From positions 1 to 64,000 of the forward strand of contig PPDH01000025.1 of NCBI GenBank assembly GCA_002899765.1: a stretch of DNA of 64,000 bases, written 5' to 3'. The notes beneath the pieces are model-generated. The model saw only the letters and a list, made by a program, of their open reading frames with translations, had not been told where the DNA came from and did no database searches. This DNA is from Sulfurimonas sp. GTDB lineage: Bacteria > Campylobacterota > Campylobacteria > Campylobacterales > Sulfurimonadaceae. Position numbers and translations under genes: made by a program. Of the stretch, positions 1 through 10,239 are shown in pieces (the first letter of the stretch is position 1; each line of letters opens with the position of its first letter).

Positions 1-1
1 A

Positions 2-441
2 CTATTTGTCAAGCTTGATAAGAAACACTCTCACTAGTTCCTACAAAACAGTATTATTTATTGGTTTTTTGCTTGGAATTAGGTGCGAAAGTTCAGTTTA
101 TAGGTTTTGTTGATGCCGTTCTCAATATTTATGTCCGCGTTATCAACAATCTTTTTGAGTTTACCGCTCTTGCTTACGCACTTACCTCTTTGGGCGTTTT
201 TATCAAAGATAACGCAAAGAGCATAAGTGAAGATAGTTCAAAAACAAAAACAATGATTATGCTCTTAGAGCATTTGGGAGAAGATCTTACTTCGTGGAGG
301 GAACATATATTTATTTTACAAGACACAGCAGATATCCATTATCTTGATAGTTCGTTCTTTAGTTCTTGTATGCAGATAGAGGGAATTATCGGCAACAAAG
401 AAGTGAGTGCGGATGATGAAGATTGTATGGAATTTTTTTAA
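2..441 (+). CDS. 5'-truncated protein of unknown function with a probable frameshift
   Basis: The open frame ending at 441 has no convincing start. The only candidate near 61 is TTG without a ribosome binding site, and the frame is closed upstream by stops at 16-21. Frame 2 is open from the window edge to about 25. Adding one A to the short A run at 23-26 would join the two frames into one continuous product, so this looks like the C-terminal part of a longer gene with a one-base loss. I do not recognise the family. The tail (from about 250) contains a Trp-Arg-Glu-His segment and a Tyr-Leu-Asp-Ser-Ser segment. It lies 22 nt before a CheY-like gene, so it probably belongs to the chemosensory operon. 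Confidence 0.5.
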
Positions 442-463
442 AAAAAAACAAGGAGAGAGACAA

Positions 464-850
464 ATGGCAAAAAGAGTAATTATAGTTGATGATTCAAGAG
501 CGGTTATCGCAACGGCAGAATTGGCATTGGAGGGGATGATAAACTCAGGTGCAATAGAGTTTAAGTCCTATCTAAACCCGATGGAGCTTTTAGGAGCTCT
601 GCAAGGCGGAAGTGAAAATTTTGATCTTCTTATAAGTGATGTAAATATGCCTCAGTTAAACGGACTGGAGCTTGCCCGTGCGATAAAGGCGGATGAGAGA
701 TACAAAAACAAACCCATCATCATCTTAACAACGGAGAGTTCAAACGAAATGAAAATGAGCGGAAAAGAGATTGGTGTTACAGGCTGGATGGTAAAGCCTT
801 TTAGTGATGAGAAGCTTGTAAAATCACTTCAAATGGTCTTAGGAGTCTAA
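464..850 (+). CDS. CheY-like single-domain response regulator
   Basis: This is a 128-residue stand-alone receiver domain. The acidic pair is D9-D10, the phospho-acceptor is D59 in ISDVNMP, T89/T90 follow the fourth strand and K111 sits in the KPF motif, so it should be phosphorylatable. I chose ATG 464 because an AGGAGAG ribosome binding site lies just upstream; the open frame reaches back to 407 but overlaps the previous gene. It is followed 2 nt later by cheW, which suggests it takes phosphate from the CheA encoded at 3250. It could be a flagellar-motor CheY or a phosphate sink; the sequence does not decide. Confidence 0.9.
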   Translation: MAKRVIIVDDSRAVIATAELALEGMINSGAIEFKSYLNPMELLGALQGGSENFDLLISDVNMPQLNGLELARAIKADERYKNKPIIILTTESSNEMKMSGKEIGVTGWMVKPFSDEKLVKSLQMVLGV

Positions 851-852
851 AT

Positions 853-1347
853 ATGGATAAGAATGAAACTCAATCAAAAAGGGAGAGATATCTCACTTTT
901 TACATAGGAAATGAGCAGTACGGGATAGCGATAAACAGAATCAAAGAGATTATCGCAATGATGAATATAACAAAAGTTCCAAAGATTCCCTCTTACATGA
1001 GAGGTGTCATCAATCTGCGAGGATCTATTATCCCGGTAGTCGATACAAGACTTCGATTTAATATGGATTATAGGGAAGCGGATATGCATACGGCGATTAT
1101 AATCGTTGAAGTCGAGAAGATAAGTATAGGATTTATAGTAGACAGGGTTGAAGAGGTATCTTCGATTGAGTCTTCAAGTTTGAGCGAGCCTCCTAAATTT
1201 GGGGGCGGTATAGATACGGATTTTATCTGTTCCGTGGCTCAAATAGAGGATAACGTAGTAATGATTTTAGACGTGCTTAAGCTTTTTGAAGCTGACGAGC
1301 TGGCTGATATAGAACAAATTGAACAAAAACAAACACAAGGAGAATAG
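853..1347 (+). CDS. cheW: CheW coupling protein
   Basis: This 164-residue protein is a single CheW domain, the adaptor that links chemoreceptors to CheA in the cytoplasmic signalling array. The hallmark segments are visible: [12 protein letters not shown] near residue 25, the [15 protein letters not shown] core near residue 50, and [11 protein letters not shown] near residue 92. A short acidic and Gln-rich tail follows. It lies 2 nt behind the CheY-like gene and 2 nt before the chemoreceptor, so the three are almost certainly co-transcribed and form a dedicated coupling set with the downstream CheA. Confidence 0.95.
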   Translation: MDKNETQSKRERYLTFYIGNEQYGIAINRIKEIIAMMNITKVPKIPSYMRGVINLRGSIIPVVDTRLRFNMDYREADMHTAIIIVEVEKISIGFIVDRVEEVSSIESSSLSEPPKFGGGIDTDFICSVAQIEDNVVMILDVLKLFEADELADIEQIEQKQTQGE

Positions 1348-1349
1348 AG

Positions 1350-2993
1350 ATGAATTGGTTGGAGAATATGATTTTACAGACAAAGTTAATTTTGTTAACA
1401 GGGGTAATGATGATAGCGTTGGGTATCCTCGGATATCTAGGATTTAACACGACGCAAAAATGGGAGGGCGGCATAAACGAGCTGGGTGCAGTGAGGCTTC
1501 CTTCGATAGTAGGTCTTATGGATATGCGTATAGGTATAAATCAAGCGGTAATCCAGCAAAACCGTGTGCGTGGATTAAAAGGGGATTCGGAGTTAGGTAA
1601 GAAACTCGAAGATGCTATGAGCAGGATAAATACAGGTTTTGAGCGTTATGAAAAAGGACTTAAGATATATGCTCCCCTTCCTCAGACCCCCGAAGAGGAG
1701 ATAGAGTGGAAAAAATTTGAAAACGCATTTGCCAAATGGAAAGATATGAGCATGAAGTTTCAGACAAATGTTCTTGAACCGCTCTCTCACACTAGCGATG
1801 AAACGATGATGGAGAACTACTTCGCGCAGATGACCGCATTTGTAGAGATGAGCAGAGAGTCTCGCTCGGCAGCATTGCAGAGCATGAACAAGATAGCAGA
1901 TATAAATGTTGATGTCGCAAACAAGACTGTACATACTGCACAAGAAGATTCTAAAAGTGCTGTTGAGTTAACTATTATAATAGTGACAGCCGCATTTGCG
2001 CTCTCTATTTTGCTCGCGGTACTTATCATCCGCTCTATAACACGCTCAATTACTCAAAGTGTAACGACCATACGAGACGGAGCGATGCAGATAACATCTG
2101 CCAGCGATCAGGTTGCTTCATCTTCGTCTTCTTTGGCTCAGGGTGCAAGCGAACAGGCTTCGAGCGTTGAAGAGGTGAGTGCAACTTTAGAAGAGAGTAC
2201 GGCTATAAATACTCAAAATACCGATAATGCGCGTCAAGCCGACATATTGGCGAAAAATGCCAATGATTCGGCTAGGGCAGGATATCAAAAAGGCGAGCAG
2301 CTTGCTCAGTCTATGCATGCTATTACAGAGTCTGCGGCTAAGATATCCGGCATCATAAAAGCAATTGATCAGATTGCGTTTCAAACAAATCTCTTAGCAC
2401 TCAATGCAGCGGTTGAAGCGGCACGTGCAGGTGAACACGGTCTTGGGTTTGCGGTTGTAGCGGATGAAGTAAGAAATCTTGCACAAAGAGCGGCATCTGC
2501 GGCAAAAGAGACCTCTGATATCATAGAAGAGGTAGTAGAGCAGATAAAAGAGGGCAATGATATAGCTCATGCTACACATACCTCTTTCCAAGAGATAGTA
2601 GAGCAGTCTAAAAAAGTTTCAGACCTTATCGGAGAAATCTCTATCGCAGGCAAAGAACAAAGCGAAGGTATGACTCAGATTAATCAGGCTATGGGACAAG
2701 TAGATCAGGTGACACAACAAGTTGCCGCAAACTCGGAAGAGGCTGCAGCAGCCGCAGAAGAGCTAAATGCACAGGCAAGTTCTATGATGGAGACTGTAAG
2801 AATTTTAGCAAAAATGGTAGGAATGGAGTCTGATGCACCAATGGTTACGCAAAAAAAGAAGCCTCTGCATCAGATGGAGATTAAAAAGCCCGTGACTATG
2901 CAGAAAAAACCAAATGCGCCTAAAAATACTTCTTCAACTAATAGGGCTGAAGAGATTTTTCCTTTGCATGAAGACGATTTAAAAGAATTCTAG
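1350..2993 (+). CDS. Methyl-accepting chemotaxis protein (membrane chemoreceptor)
   Basis: This 547-residue chemoreceptor has a first membrane segment at about 10-31, a periplasmic helical sensor region of about 170 residues, a second membrane segment at about 205-227, and a cytoplasmic signalling hairpin whose tip ([17 protein letters not shown]) lies near residue 340. The tip normally continues EHGRGF or EHGKGF; here residue 365 is Leu (codon CTT 2442-2444), one G-to-T step from CGT. The C-terminus is Lys-rich with no obvious CheR-tethering pentapeptide. The ligand cannot be read from the sequence. The ATG follows AAGGAGAA, and the gene sits inside the che operon, so it is probably the dedicated receptor of this array. 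Confidence 0.93.
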   Translation: MNWLENMILQTKLILLTGVMMIALGILGYLGFNTTQKWEGGINELGAVRLPSIVGLMDMRIGINQAVIQQNRVRGLKGDSELGKKLEDAMSRINTGFERYEKGLKIYAPLPQTPEEEIEWKKFENAFAKWKDMSMKFQTNVLEPLSHTSDETMMENYFAQMTAFVEMSRESRSAALQSMNKIADINVDVANKTVHTAQEDSKSAVELTIIIVTAAFALSILLAVLIIRSITRSITQSVTTIRDGAMQITSASDQVASSSSSLAQGASEQASSVEEVSATLEESTAINTQNTDNARQADILAKNANDSARAGYQKGEQLAQSMHAITESAAKISGIIKAIDQIAFQTNLLALNAAVEAARAGEHGLGFAVVADEVRNLAQRAASAAKETSDIIEEVVEQIKEGNDIAHATHTSFQEIVEQSKKVSDLIGEISIAGKEQSEGMTQINQAMGQVDQVTQQVAANSEEAAAAAEELNAQASSMMETVRILAKMVGMESDAPMVTQKKKPLHQMEIKKPVTMQKKPNAPKNTSSTNRAEEIFPLHEDDLKEF

Positions 2994-3257
2994 ATGGAAT
3001 TCAACGGAGATATATTAACCATAGATATGTCTATATCTATGGAGGAAGTAGCAGAATTTGAAGAGTTTGTTCGTCCTAGAATTGATTATATCGAGACAAT
3101 CGAAGTAGAGGAAGAGGGTGCTCTAAGAAGCAGCGCTCTTATGGCTTTGCTGGTAAGTTTAAAACGAACTAAACCGGAACTAAAAATCCCTTTTTTAGAA
3201 AAAGGAGTGTTAGTTTCACAAAAATACGGAACTATTCATTGGATATGTCATGACTAA
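2994..3257 (+). CDS. Small STAS-like (anti-anti-sigma/MlaB-type) protein
   Basis: This 87-residue protein starts on the base after the chemoreceptor stop and overlaps cheA by 8 nt. Its alternating hydrophobic strands and the segment LRSSALMALLVSLKR, where the regulatory Ser of STAS domains would lie, suggest a STAS fold. No other domain is present. STAS proteins usually act as phospho-switchable partners in signalling, and stand-alone STAS genes occur in some non-flagellar chemosensory operons. A role as an output or scaffold factor for this array is inference. Remote similarity only; moderate confidence. Confidence 0.6.
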   Translation: MEFNGDILTIDMSISMEEVAEFEEFVRPRIDYIETIEVEEEGALRSSALMALLVSLKRTKPELKIPFLEKGVLVSQKYGTIHWICHD

Positions 3258-5316
3258 ACAAGAACAGGTAAAAGCTATCTTTATTGAAGAAGCAGGCGAG
3301 ATAATTGAAAAATTAGATATTGATATTATCCGCTTTGAAGAAAATAGCAGTGATTTTAGCTTATTAAACGAAATATTTCGCGGTGTTCATACTATAAAGG
3401 GCAATGCCAATGCTTTTGGTTTTATCCGCCTTGGCGAGTTTGTTCACCATTTTGAAGATGTGCTTGATTATTACCGCAGTACGCAGGAGAGCATAGAAGA
3501 GCACAATTTAGAGCTTTTTGTAGGCAGCGTTGATGTCATCAAAGAGGTTATGAACTGTGAACTTGATGCTATACCTACGCTGCCTCAAAGTTATGATGGC
3601 TGTTTAGAGAAGATTAAAAATCTTATCTCTGTAAAAAAGAACAAAGCATCTTCTGCTCAAGAGCCTCAAGAGAGTACGGCAGGGCTAAAAGATTTGGCTT
3701 TAGAGTTTGGCTTAAGCTGCTCAGAACAGCAGCAAAACTCTATACAAAGAGCTATTAAAGATGCTCAGGCTAAACAGAGCGAAGGGTTGAGTGTTTATAA
3801 AGTAGATTTAACGCTTGATACCGATTGTTATAAAAGAGGTTTTGACTATCTTCTGTTTTTAAACATGCTTGCACAAAAAGCCCTGTTGTTGGAGAGTTTT
3901 TTCAACATGGAGGGCATTGTTGAGATTGATAGTTTTAAAAGCGGTGAAAACTATATAGGAAAAGTGTCTATAGTTGTTTTAACTCCTCTCTCAAAAAGTG
4001 AAGCAGACGAATTTTTTGAATTTTTGTTTGATTATGAGTATGAGATAAATCTAATAGAACCGCCTGTATTGGAGGTGATTAAGCCATCGGTCGAGACTGC
4101 CAAAGCAGTTACGCAGAACATCGTGTCAAATTCTATGTCCTCAAAGTCGACTATCCGTATAGATACTTTTAAACTAGATGAACTTTTTGACTCGGTGGGA
4201 GAACTTGTAATAGCACAAAATTTTATAGCTCAAAACGATAAAATCAGATCCATAGAGGATGAGTCGATAAACCGTACTATAGAGACGCTCTCAAAAATTA
4301 CAAAAAGAATTCAAGACCGTGTTATGAGTCTTAGAATGGTCGCTATCAAAGATACTTTTGACAAGATGAAGAGAGTTGTGCGCGACACTTCTAAAAAGAC
4401 TCTCAAAGAAGTTAATCTAATCGTTCAAGGTGAAGATACGGAGATAGATAAAACCATGATAGACAGCCTGTCCGATCCGTTGATTCATATTATCAGAAAT
4501 GCGATAGACCACGGGTTGGAGGCAGATGCCGATGAGCGCATAAAAGCGGGTAAAAGCACTGAGGGCTCAGTTACTCTAAAAGCTTTTCACAAAAGCGGAA
4601 ACATCGTTATCAGCGTGAGTGATGACGGCAGAGGAATCAACAAAGAGAGAGTTTTGGCAAAGGCGATTGAGAGAGGTGTTATCAGCGGAGACGAAAATCT
4701 AAGCGACTCTCAGATATTTGCTCTTATCATGCAGCCCGGTTTTTCAACGGCGCAGAGCATTAGTGATTTATCAGGGCGCGGTGTAGGTTTGGATGTGGTA
4801 AAAACATCTATTGAAAAGCTTCGTGGAAAGATAGAAATCGACTCAAAAGAGGGTGAGGGAACTACGCTTTCTATGGTTCTTCCTCTAACACTTGCAATCA
4901 TTGACGGAATGCTTGTACGTACTGCAGGTGAGATATATATTATCCCGACTCTAAGTGTTGTCGAGTCGTTTCGTCCCGAAAAGGAGATTGTACATGTATT
5001 TAAAGAAAAAGGGGAGTTTGTCAGTTTAAGAGGGCAATATATTCCTGTTATGAGATTAAGCGATGTATTTAATCTTAATGCTAAGCGTATTGAACCGTGG
5101 GAAGGGATTTTGGTTTGTGTGGAGACCGAAGGAGGACGTATAGCGATTTTAGTCGATGAGCTGGTAGGCCGTCAGCAGGTTGTTATAAAAACATTGGGTA
5201 AAACATTGGCTATGCTAAAAGAGATTTCAGGCGGTGCAATTCTTGGAAACGGAGATATAGCACTTATTTTAAACGTAGATGAATTACGACCTTTGGTAGA
5301 AGCTTCACATGTTTGA
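3250..5316 (+). CDS. cheA: CheA chemotaxis histidine kinase
   Basis: This 688-residue kinase has an N-terminal Hpt domain with phospho-accepting H47 in VHTIKGNANAFG, a long middle region (about 110-290) of unclear type in place of a recognisable CheY-binding domain, the dimerisation helices from about 295, and the ATPase domain. That domain shows an N-box near 412 (HIIRNAIDHG), G1 DDGRGI near 458 and G2 GRGVGLDVV near 510. A C-terminal CheW-like domain (about 540-680) docks it to the receptor array. All catalytic motifs look intact. It overlaps the STAS gene upstream by 8 nt and cheR downstream by 8 nt. Confidence 0.95.
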   Translation: MTKQEQVKAIFIEEAGEIIEKLDIDIIRFEENSSDFSLLNEIFRGVHTIKGNANAFGFIRLGEFVHHFEDVLDYYRSTQESIEEHNLELFVGSVDVIKEVMNCELDAIPTLPQSYDGCLEKIKNLISVKKNKASSAQEPQESTAGLKDLALEFGLSCSEQQQNSIQRAIKDAQAKQSEGLSVYKVDLTLDTDCYKRGFDYLLFLNMLAQKALLLESFFNMEGIVEIDSFKSGENYIGKVSIVVLTPLSKSEADEFFEFLFDYEYEINLIEPPVLEVIKPSVETAKAVTQNIVSNSMSSKSTIRIDTFKLDELFDSVGELVIAQNFIAQNDKIRSIEDESINRTIETLSKITKRIQDRVMSLRMVAIKDTFDKMKRVVRDTSKKTLKEVNLIVQGEDTEIDKTMIDSLSDPLIHIIRNAIDHGLEADADERIKAGKSTEGSVTLKAFHKSGNIVISVSDDGRGINKERVLAKAIERGVISGDENLSDSQIFALIMQPGFSTAQSISDLSGRGVGLDVVKTSIEKLRGKIEIDSKEGEGTTLSMVLPLTLAIIDGMLVRTAGEIYIIPTLSVVESFRPEKEIVHVFKEKGEFVSLRGQYIPVMRLSDVFNLNAKRIEPWEGILVCVETEGGRIAILVDELVGRQQVVIKTLGKTLAMLKEISGGAILGNGDIALILNVDELRPLVEASHV

Positions 5317-6133
5317 TATTGAATTAAAACCACAGGAGTTTCAACTCTTTCGTAGTTATATTTATGAAAAAGTGGGTATTTCTCTCTCCGAGCAAAAAAC
5401 AACGCTCGTAAAAGGAAGACTCAACAAAAGGTTAAATCAGTTGGATATAACCTCGTTTAAAGATTATTATGACTACTTAGTCGGCGATGCAAGCGGTGAA
5501 GAACTTACATTTTTCATGAGTGCCATATCTACAAATGTCACCTCTTTTTTTCGCGAGGCTGCTCAATGGAGCTGGCTTGAGGGCTATCTGCCGCAGATGG
5601 CGGCATCAAAGAGAGAGAAAAAATTAAGAATCTGGTCGGCAGGATGTTCAAGCGGAGAAGAGCCGTATACGATTTTAATGTTTTTGCAAAATCATCTTCA
5701 TGATTTTGAGAGCTGGGATATTAAAATTTTGGCGACTGATATTTCATCAAAAGTTCTCTCCAAAGCAATTTTGGGTCATTATGAACCAAAACATGTAGAG
5801 CAGCTGCCAAAAAATGTAGTTATAAAATCTTTTGAAAAAGTACATGAGCAAAATGTTCTCAAATATCAGATAAAACCGTTTCTTAGGGAGAAAGTTATGT
5901 TTCGTTTATATAATCTTATTACAGACCCTTTCTTCATCAAAAATGAGTTTGACATGATTTTTTGCAGAAACGTTATGATCTATTTTGATGAAGCAAACAG
6001 AAATAATCTTATAGGGCGCTTTACGACTCTTCTGCCAAAGGGAGCACCTCTTTTTTTAGGAAGTTCTGAATCTTTAACATCACATAAAAATAGCCTGAAA
6101 CTTTTGGGTTCTTCAATTTATCAAAAAATATAA
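5309..6133 (+). CDS. cheR: CheR chemoreceptor glutamate methyltransferase
   Basis: This 274-residue enzyme transfers methyl groups from S-adenosylmethionine to receptor glutamates to adapt the array. It has the N-terminal helical domain and the SAM-binding motif IWSAGCSSGEEPYT near residue 108, followed by ILATDISSKVL and FCRNVMIYFD near residue 217, all typical of CheR. No TPR extension is present. The start overlaps cheA by 8 nt, implying translational coupling. Its antagonist would be the CheB encoded at 8824, which is broken in this sequence. Confidence 0.94.
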   Translation: MFDIELKPQEFQLFRSYIYEKVGISLSEQKTTLVKGRLNKRLNQLDITSFKDYYDYLVGDASGEELTFFMSAISTNVTSFFREAAQWSWLEGYLPQMAASKREKKLRIWSAGCSSGEEPYTILMFLQNHLHDFESWDIKILATDISSKVLSKAILGHYEPKHVEQLPKNVVIKSFEKVHEQNVLKYQIKPFLREKVMFRLYNLITDPFFIKNEFDMIFCRNVMIYFDEANRNNLIGRFTTLLPKGAPLFLGSSESLTSHKNSLKLLGSSIYQKI

Positions 6134-6142
6134 GGTTATGAT

Positions 6143-7507
6143 GTGAAAAATTCAGAACTCCATGTCTCATCACAAGAAGCAAAGTTTGATCTTAGTGAAC
6201 TCTTCTTCTCAATTACAAAAACTGATAGTACGATACTTTCGGGGAATGAGACGTTTGTGCGTATCAGCGGATATGAAAGAGATGAAATTATAGGAGAGTT
6301 CCATAATATCATCCGTCATCCGGATATGCCTCGTGTAGTTTTCAAAACATTTTGGGATTTTTTAAATGCAGGCAAGAGTGTTGCGGCTTATGTTAAAAAC
6401 AGAACAAAAGAGGGCGGTTACTATTGGGTTTTTGCCGTAGTTTTTCCGCTAAGAGAGCGTTATGTATCCATACGTATAAAGCCAAATTCACAGCTGTTTG
6501 GTTCCGTAAAAGGGCTGTATGCTCAACTTCTTGAATCTCAAGAGAGCTTAGATATGCAAGAGAGCGAGCAGCAGCTTTTAGAGGCGTTAAAGAGTTTTGG
6601 TTATCGTGATTATGAGCATTTTATGAATGAAGCTTTGATTGCAGAGCTTTTGATGCGAAAAAAACTTTTTTTAGAGAGAGAAGCAATAGATGACTCTTTT
6701 TGTGCAAAATCGGAGTTGGAATTAAAGATAGAAGAACTCTACTGCTCTAGCAAAAAAATGCTTGAGCGGTATGCTAAATGGTTTGAAAAAATTGAAGGAT
6801 TTAGCAAAATAAAGTCACTCTTTGAGGAGAAATCTCTTGTTCTTAGTTCACTTGCAAGGGATATAGTGTTTTTATCGCTCAATGCGTCGGTTGCATCTTA
6901 CAGAGTAGATACTTACGGTGAGACATTCGGTGTTTTAGCGAGCGACATTAGAGTCAATGCCAAAGAGAACGATATTTTAATCGCTCAGATTGACGTACTC
7001 TCTCAATCTTTGTCCGAGTCGCTAAACGAGGTTATATTTTTAGTCTCATCCATTAGTCTGCAGATGGAGATGATTACTTACTTTATAAGAGAGCTTTTTG
7101 AGAACAATAATGAAGAGCTGACTAAAAATGTCTCCTTCTTGTTTGAACTAGTACATGTATATAACAAGAAGCTCAGCGAACTTGTTTTGATGATAGAAAA
7201 AACGATTCAAAAGAGTATTTTGCATCTAAATGCGCTTGAAGAGCAGATTATGTACTTAGGGTATGTTCAGATATACGGGATTATCGAATCAGCCAGAAGC
7301 AATGACGAATCTTCAGGTTTTTCAGAGATATTTTTGCAGTTAAAATCTCTAATCGCAAATACGACGCAAGAGGTTTCAGAGATAAAGCAAGTAGTTGAGA
7401 AATTTTTTACGGATAATCACATTTTGATAAATGAGTCAAAAGAGAATGAGAAGATGCTTGTCAAACTCGAAGATGAGATATCTGATATCAATAATATAGA
7501 GGGCTGA
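6143..7507 (+). CDS. PAS-domain protein with a degenerate chemoreceptor-like hairpin
   Basis: The start is GTG at 6143; ATG codons at 6138 and 6141 run straight into a stop. Residues 15-120 form an Aer-type PAS domain (GNETFVRISGYERDEIIGE, then IIRHPDMPR), which in related proteins binds FAD or haem for redox or energy sensing. From residue 239 the segment FLSLNASVASYRVDTYGETF aligns in register with the receptor tip [21 protein letters not shown], but most array-contact residues are changed. The rest is helical with no membrane segment. It therefore looks like a soluble receptor-like protein whose signalling tip has diverged. The alignment is by eye; its role in the array is inference. Confidence 0.72.
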   Translation: MKNSELHVSSQEAKFDLSELFFSITKTDSTILSGNETFVRISGYERDEIIGEFHNIIRHPDMPRVVFKTFWDFLNAGKSVAAYVKNRTKEGGYYWVFAVVFPLRERYVSIRIKPNSQLFGSVKGLYAQLLESQESLDMQESEQQLLEALKSFGYRDYEHFMNEALIAELLMRKKLFLEREAIDDSFCAKSELELKIEELYCSSKKMLERYAKWFEKIEGFSKIKSLFEEKSLVLSSLARDIVFLSLNASVASYRVDTYGETFGVLASDIRVNAKENDILIAQIDVLSQSLSESLNEVIFLVSSISLQMEMITYFIRELFENNNEELTKNVSFLFELVHVYNKKLSELVLMIEKTIQKSILHLNALEEQIMYLGYVQIYGIIESARSNDESSGFSEIFLQLKSLIANTTQEVSEIKQVVEKFFTDNHILINESKENEKMLVKLEDEISDINNIEG

Positions 7508-7510
7508 GTT

Positions 7511-8335
7511 TTGGAAAATATAGTAAATAAAGAGAACATGAGTGATGAGTTGGAATTTTTGAGCAAAAAAATCTTAGAGTTAAATAAAAAACTTATAGAT
7601 GGCGAAAAAGCAAAGTCAAGGTTTCTCTCACTTGTGGCAAACAAGTTAAACAACCCTCTGACAGCTATTTTGGGGATAATGCCTCATTTGAAAATTATAG
7701 ATACACAAGAGAATAAACTCCTCTTTGAATTGGTTTACAAAGAGGTTTTAAATCTTGATTTTAAAATTCAAAATCTGGTGATGGCATCCGAAATAGAGAG
7801 CGGAAATATTGACATCTCTTATGCTTTGGTAGATCCTAAAGAGATTATAGATGAAGCTCTTGAGTGTTTAAAATATCTCATAAAAGAGAAAAACATCGAA
7901 ATAAAGATAAAGAGCTCAATCAAACAAAAAGTTGTGACAGACCCGAAAAAAGTCTATATAATAGTAAAAAACCTTATCTCAAACGGCTGCAGATACGGTT
8001 TTGAAAATAGTGTAATTACGATTGCTTTGGATATTGAAGATTCAATGTTTGTTATTAAAGTAAAAAATCAAGGAGATGCACCTAAAGTAAAGTATAAACC
8101 TGAAATATTTACGCGTTTTGCAAAAGATGCTGACGGCAAACACGGTTTGGGCATAGGTCTTAGTGTTGTCCGCGAGATATGTGAAAGAGTTGAGGGAAGC
8201 ATAGATTATGAGGCTGATGATGGATTTGTGACTTTTGTTGTTAGGCTCTCACTTGATGAAAATATGGTAGATTCCCAAGCTTACGGGTCAAATGAGTTTC
8301 TCTTTGAATCCTTTGATGATGCTATTGAGTTATAA
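7511..8335 (+). CDS. Histidine-kinase-like protein lacking the phospho-histidine
   Basis: This 274-residue cytoplasmic protein starts at TTG 7511 behind GAGGG; an alternative ATG lies at 7538. An N-terminal coiled coil leads into a HisKA-like helix in which the usual SHELRTPL reads ANKLNNPL, so the phospho-acceptor His is N44 (codon AAC 7640-7642, one C-to-A step from CAC). The ATPase half keeps the N-box (LISNGCRYG) and a strong G2 box (HGLGIGLSVVREI), but the DxGxG motif is replaced by NQGDAP. It may bind ATP without autophosphorylating. It lies 3 nt behind the PAS gene and 2 nt before cheD, so it probably works inside the chemosensory system. Confidence 0.78.
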   Translation: MENIVNKENMSDELEFLSKKILELNKKLIDGEKAKSRFLSLVANKLNNPLTAILGIMPHLKIIDTQENKLLFELVYKEVLNLDFKIQNLVMASEIESGNIDISYALVDPKEIIDEALECLKYLIKEKNIEIKIKSSIKQKVVTDPKKVYIIVKNLISNGCRYGFENSVITIALDIEDSMFVIKVKNQGDAPKVKYKPEIFTRFAKDADGKHGLGIGLSVVREICERVEGSIDYEADDGFVTFVVRLSLDENMVDSQAYGSNEFLFESFDDAIEL

Positions 8336-8337
8336 CA

Positions 8338-8808
8338 ATGATAGAAGGTAATTCAACTTTTATACATGTAGGACAGTTACATGTTGATGTCGCACCTGCC
8401 GCAATTTCAACTATTTTAGGTTCTTGTGTGGCAGTTTGTCTTTATGACAGAAAATCGGGTATTGGCGGAATGAACCACTATCTGCTCCCTTTTTGGAACG
8501 GCAACTCTTTGCAATCTCCAAGATTTGGTAATATTGCTATTCCAAAACTAATAGAGAGTATGCTTGAGAGAGGTGCCAATATAAAAAATATAGAGGCAAA
8601 GATTTTTGGCGGTGCATCTATGAATATATCTGCATCAAACAATATGATGATAGGTGAAAAAAATATTTTGGTTGCAAGAGAGATTTTAAAAGAGTATAAA
8701 ATTCACATAGTGGCTGAAGATGTCGGTAAAGAAAACGGCAGAAAAATTCAGTTTAATCTGCAAAATGCGAAGGTGCTTTTAAAGTATACCATGAAGGCAC
8801 ATGTATGA
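8338..8808 (+). CDS. cheD: CheD chemoreceptor glutamine deamidase
   Basis: This 156-residue enzyme deamidates receptor glutamines to glutamates and in some bacteria also interacts with CheC. The catalytic Cys is C30 in LGSCVAV and the catalytic His is H47 in GGMNHY, followed by the conserved IFGGASM segment. Length and motifs match the family. It lies 2 nt after the kinase-like gene and just before cheB, a common cheD-cheB arrangement. No CheC is visible in the window. Confidence 0.93.
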   Translation: MIEGNSTFIHVGQLHVDVAPAAISTILGSCVAVCLYDRKSGIGGMNHYLLPFWNGNSLQSPRFGNIAIPKLIESMLERGANIKNIEAKIFGGASMNISASNNMMIGEKNILVAREILKEYKIHIVAEDVGKENGRKIQFNLQNAKVLLKYTMKAHV

Positions 8809-9846
<1,038 letters not shown>

Positions 9847-9864
9847 TATAAAAGGGGATAATAG

Positions 9865-10239
9865 ATGAGAATTTTTTTAGCAGAAGATAACGAAGACAAC
9901 TACTTGATTGTAAAATCAAATTTAAAAAAGGTACAGGAGCCTGTTGAGTTATTGTGGGCTCAAGATGGAGAGATTAGCATTAAGATGCTTGAGCATGAAG
10001 ATGATATAGATATTTTCTTAATTGATATCGAGATGCCGAAAATCGGCGGTTTAGAGCTTACAAACTGGATTAGAAAACAAGAGAGATTTGCAAATAAACC
10101 TATAATTGCCGTTACCGCATCTGTTTTTGCAGAGATGAAGAAGATGTATATTGAGAAAGGTTTTGATTTTATTTTAGAAAAACCATTTTCAAGAAAAGAG
10201 TTTCTTGATATTTTACAAAAAGCGATGGAGATACCATGA
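9865..10239 (+). CDS. Stand-alone response regulator receiver domain
   Basis: This 124-residue receiver domain has acidic residues in AEDNEDN near residue 8, phospho-acceptor D54 in FLIDIEMP, and a switch Thr in AVTAS with Lys in EKPFS. The first motif resembles the EDN/DNx type seen in receivers served by hybrid histidine kinases rather than CheY. An RBS (AAAGGGGA) precedes the ATG. It overlaps the next gene by 4 nt (ATGA). It may take phosphate from the histidine kinase at 11890 or from CheA; it has no output domain of its own. Confidence 0.88.
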   Translation: MRIFLAEDNEDNYLIVKSNLKKVQEPVELLWAQDGEISIKMLEHEDDIDIFLIDIEMPKIGGLELTNWIRKQERFANKPIIAVTASVFAEMKKMYIEKGFDFILEKPFSRKEFLDILQKAMEIP

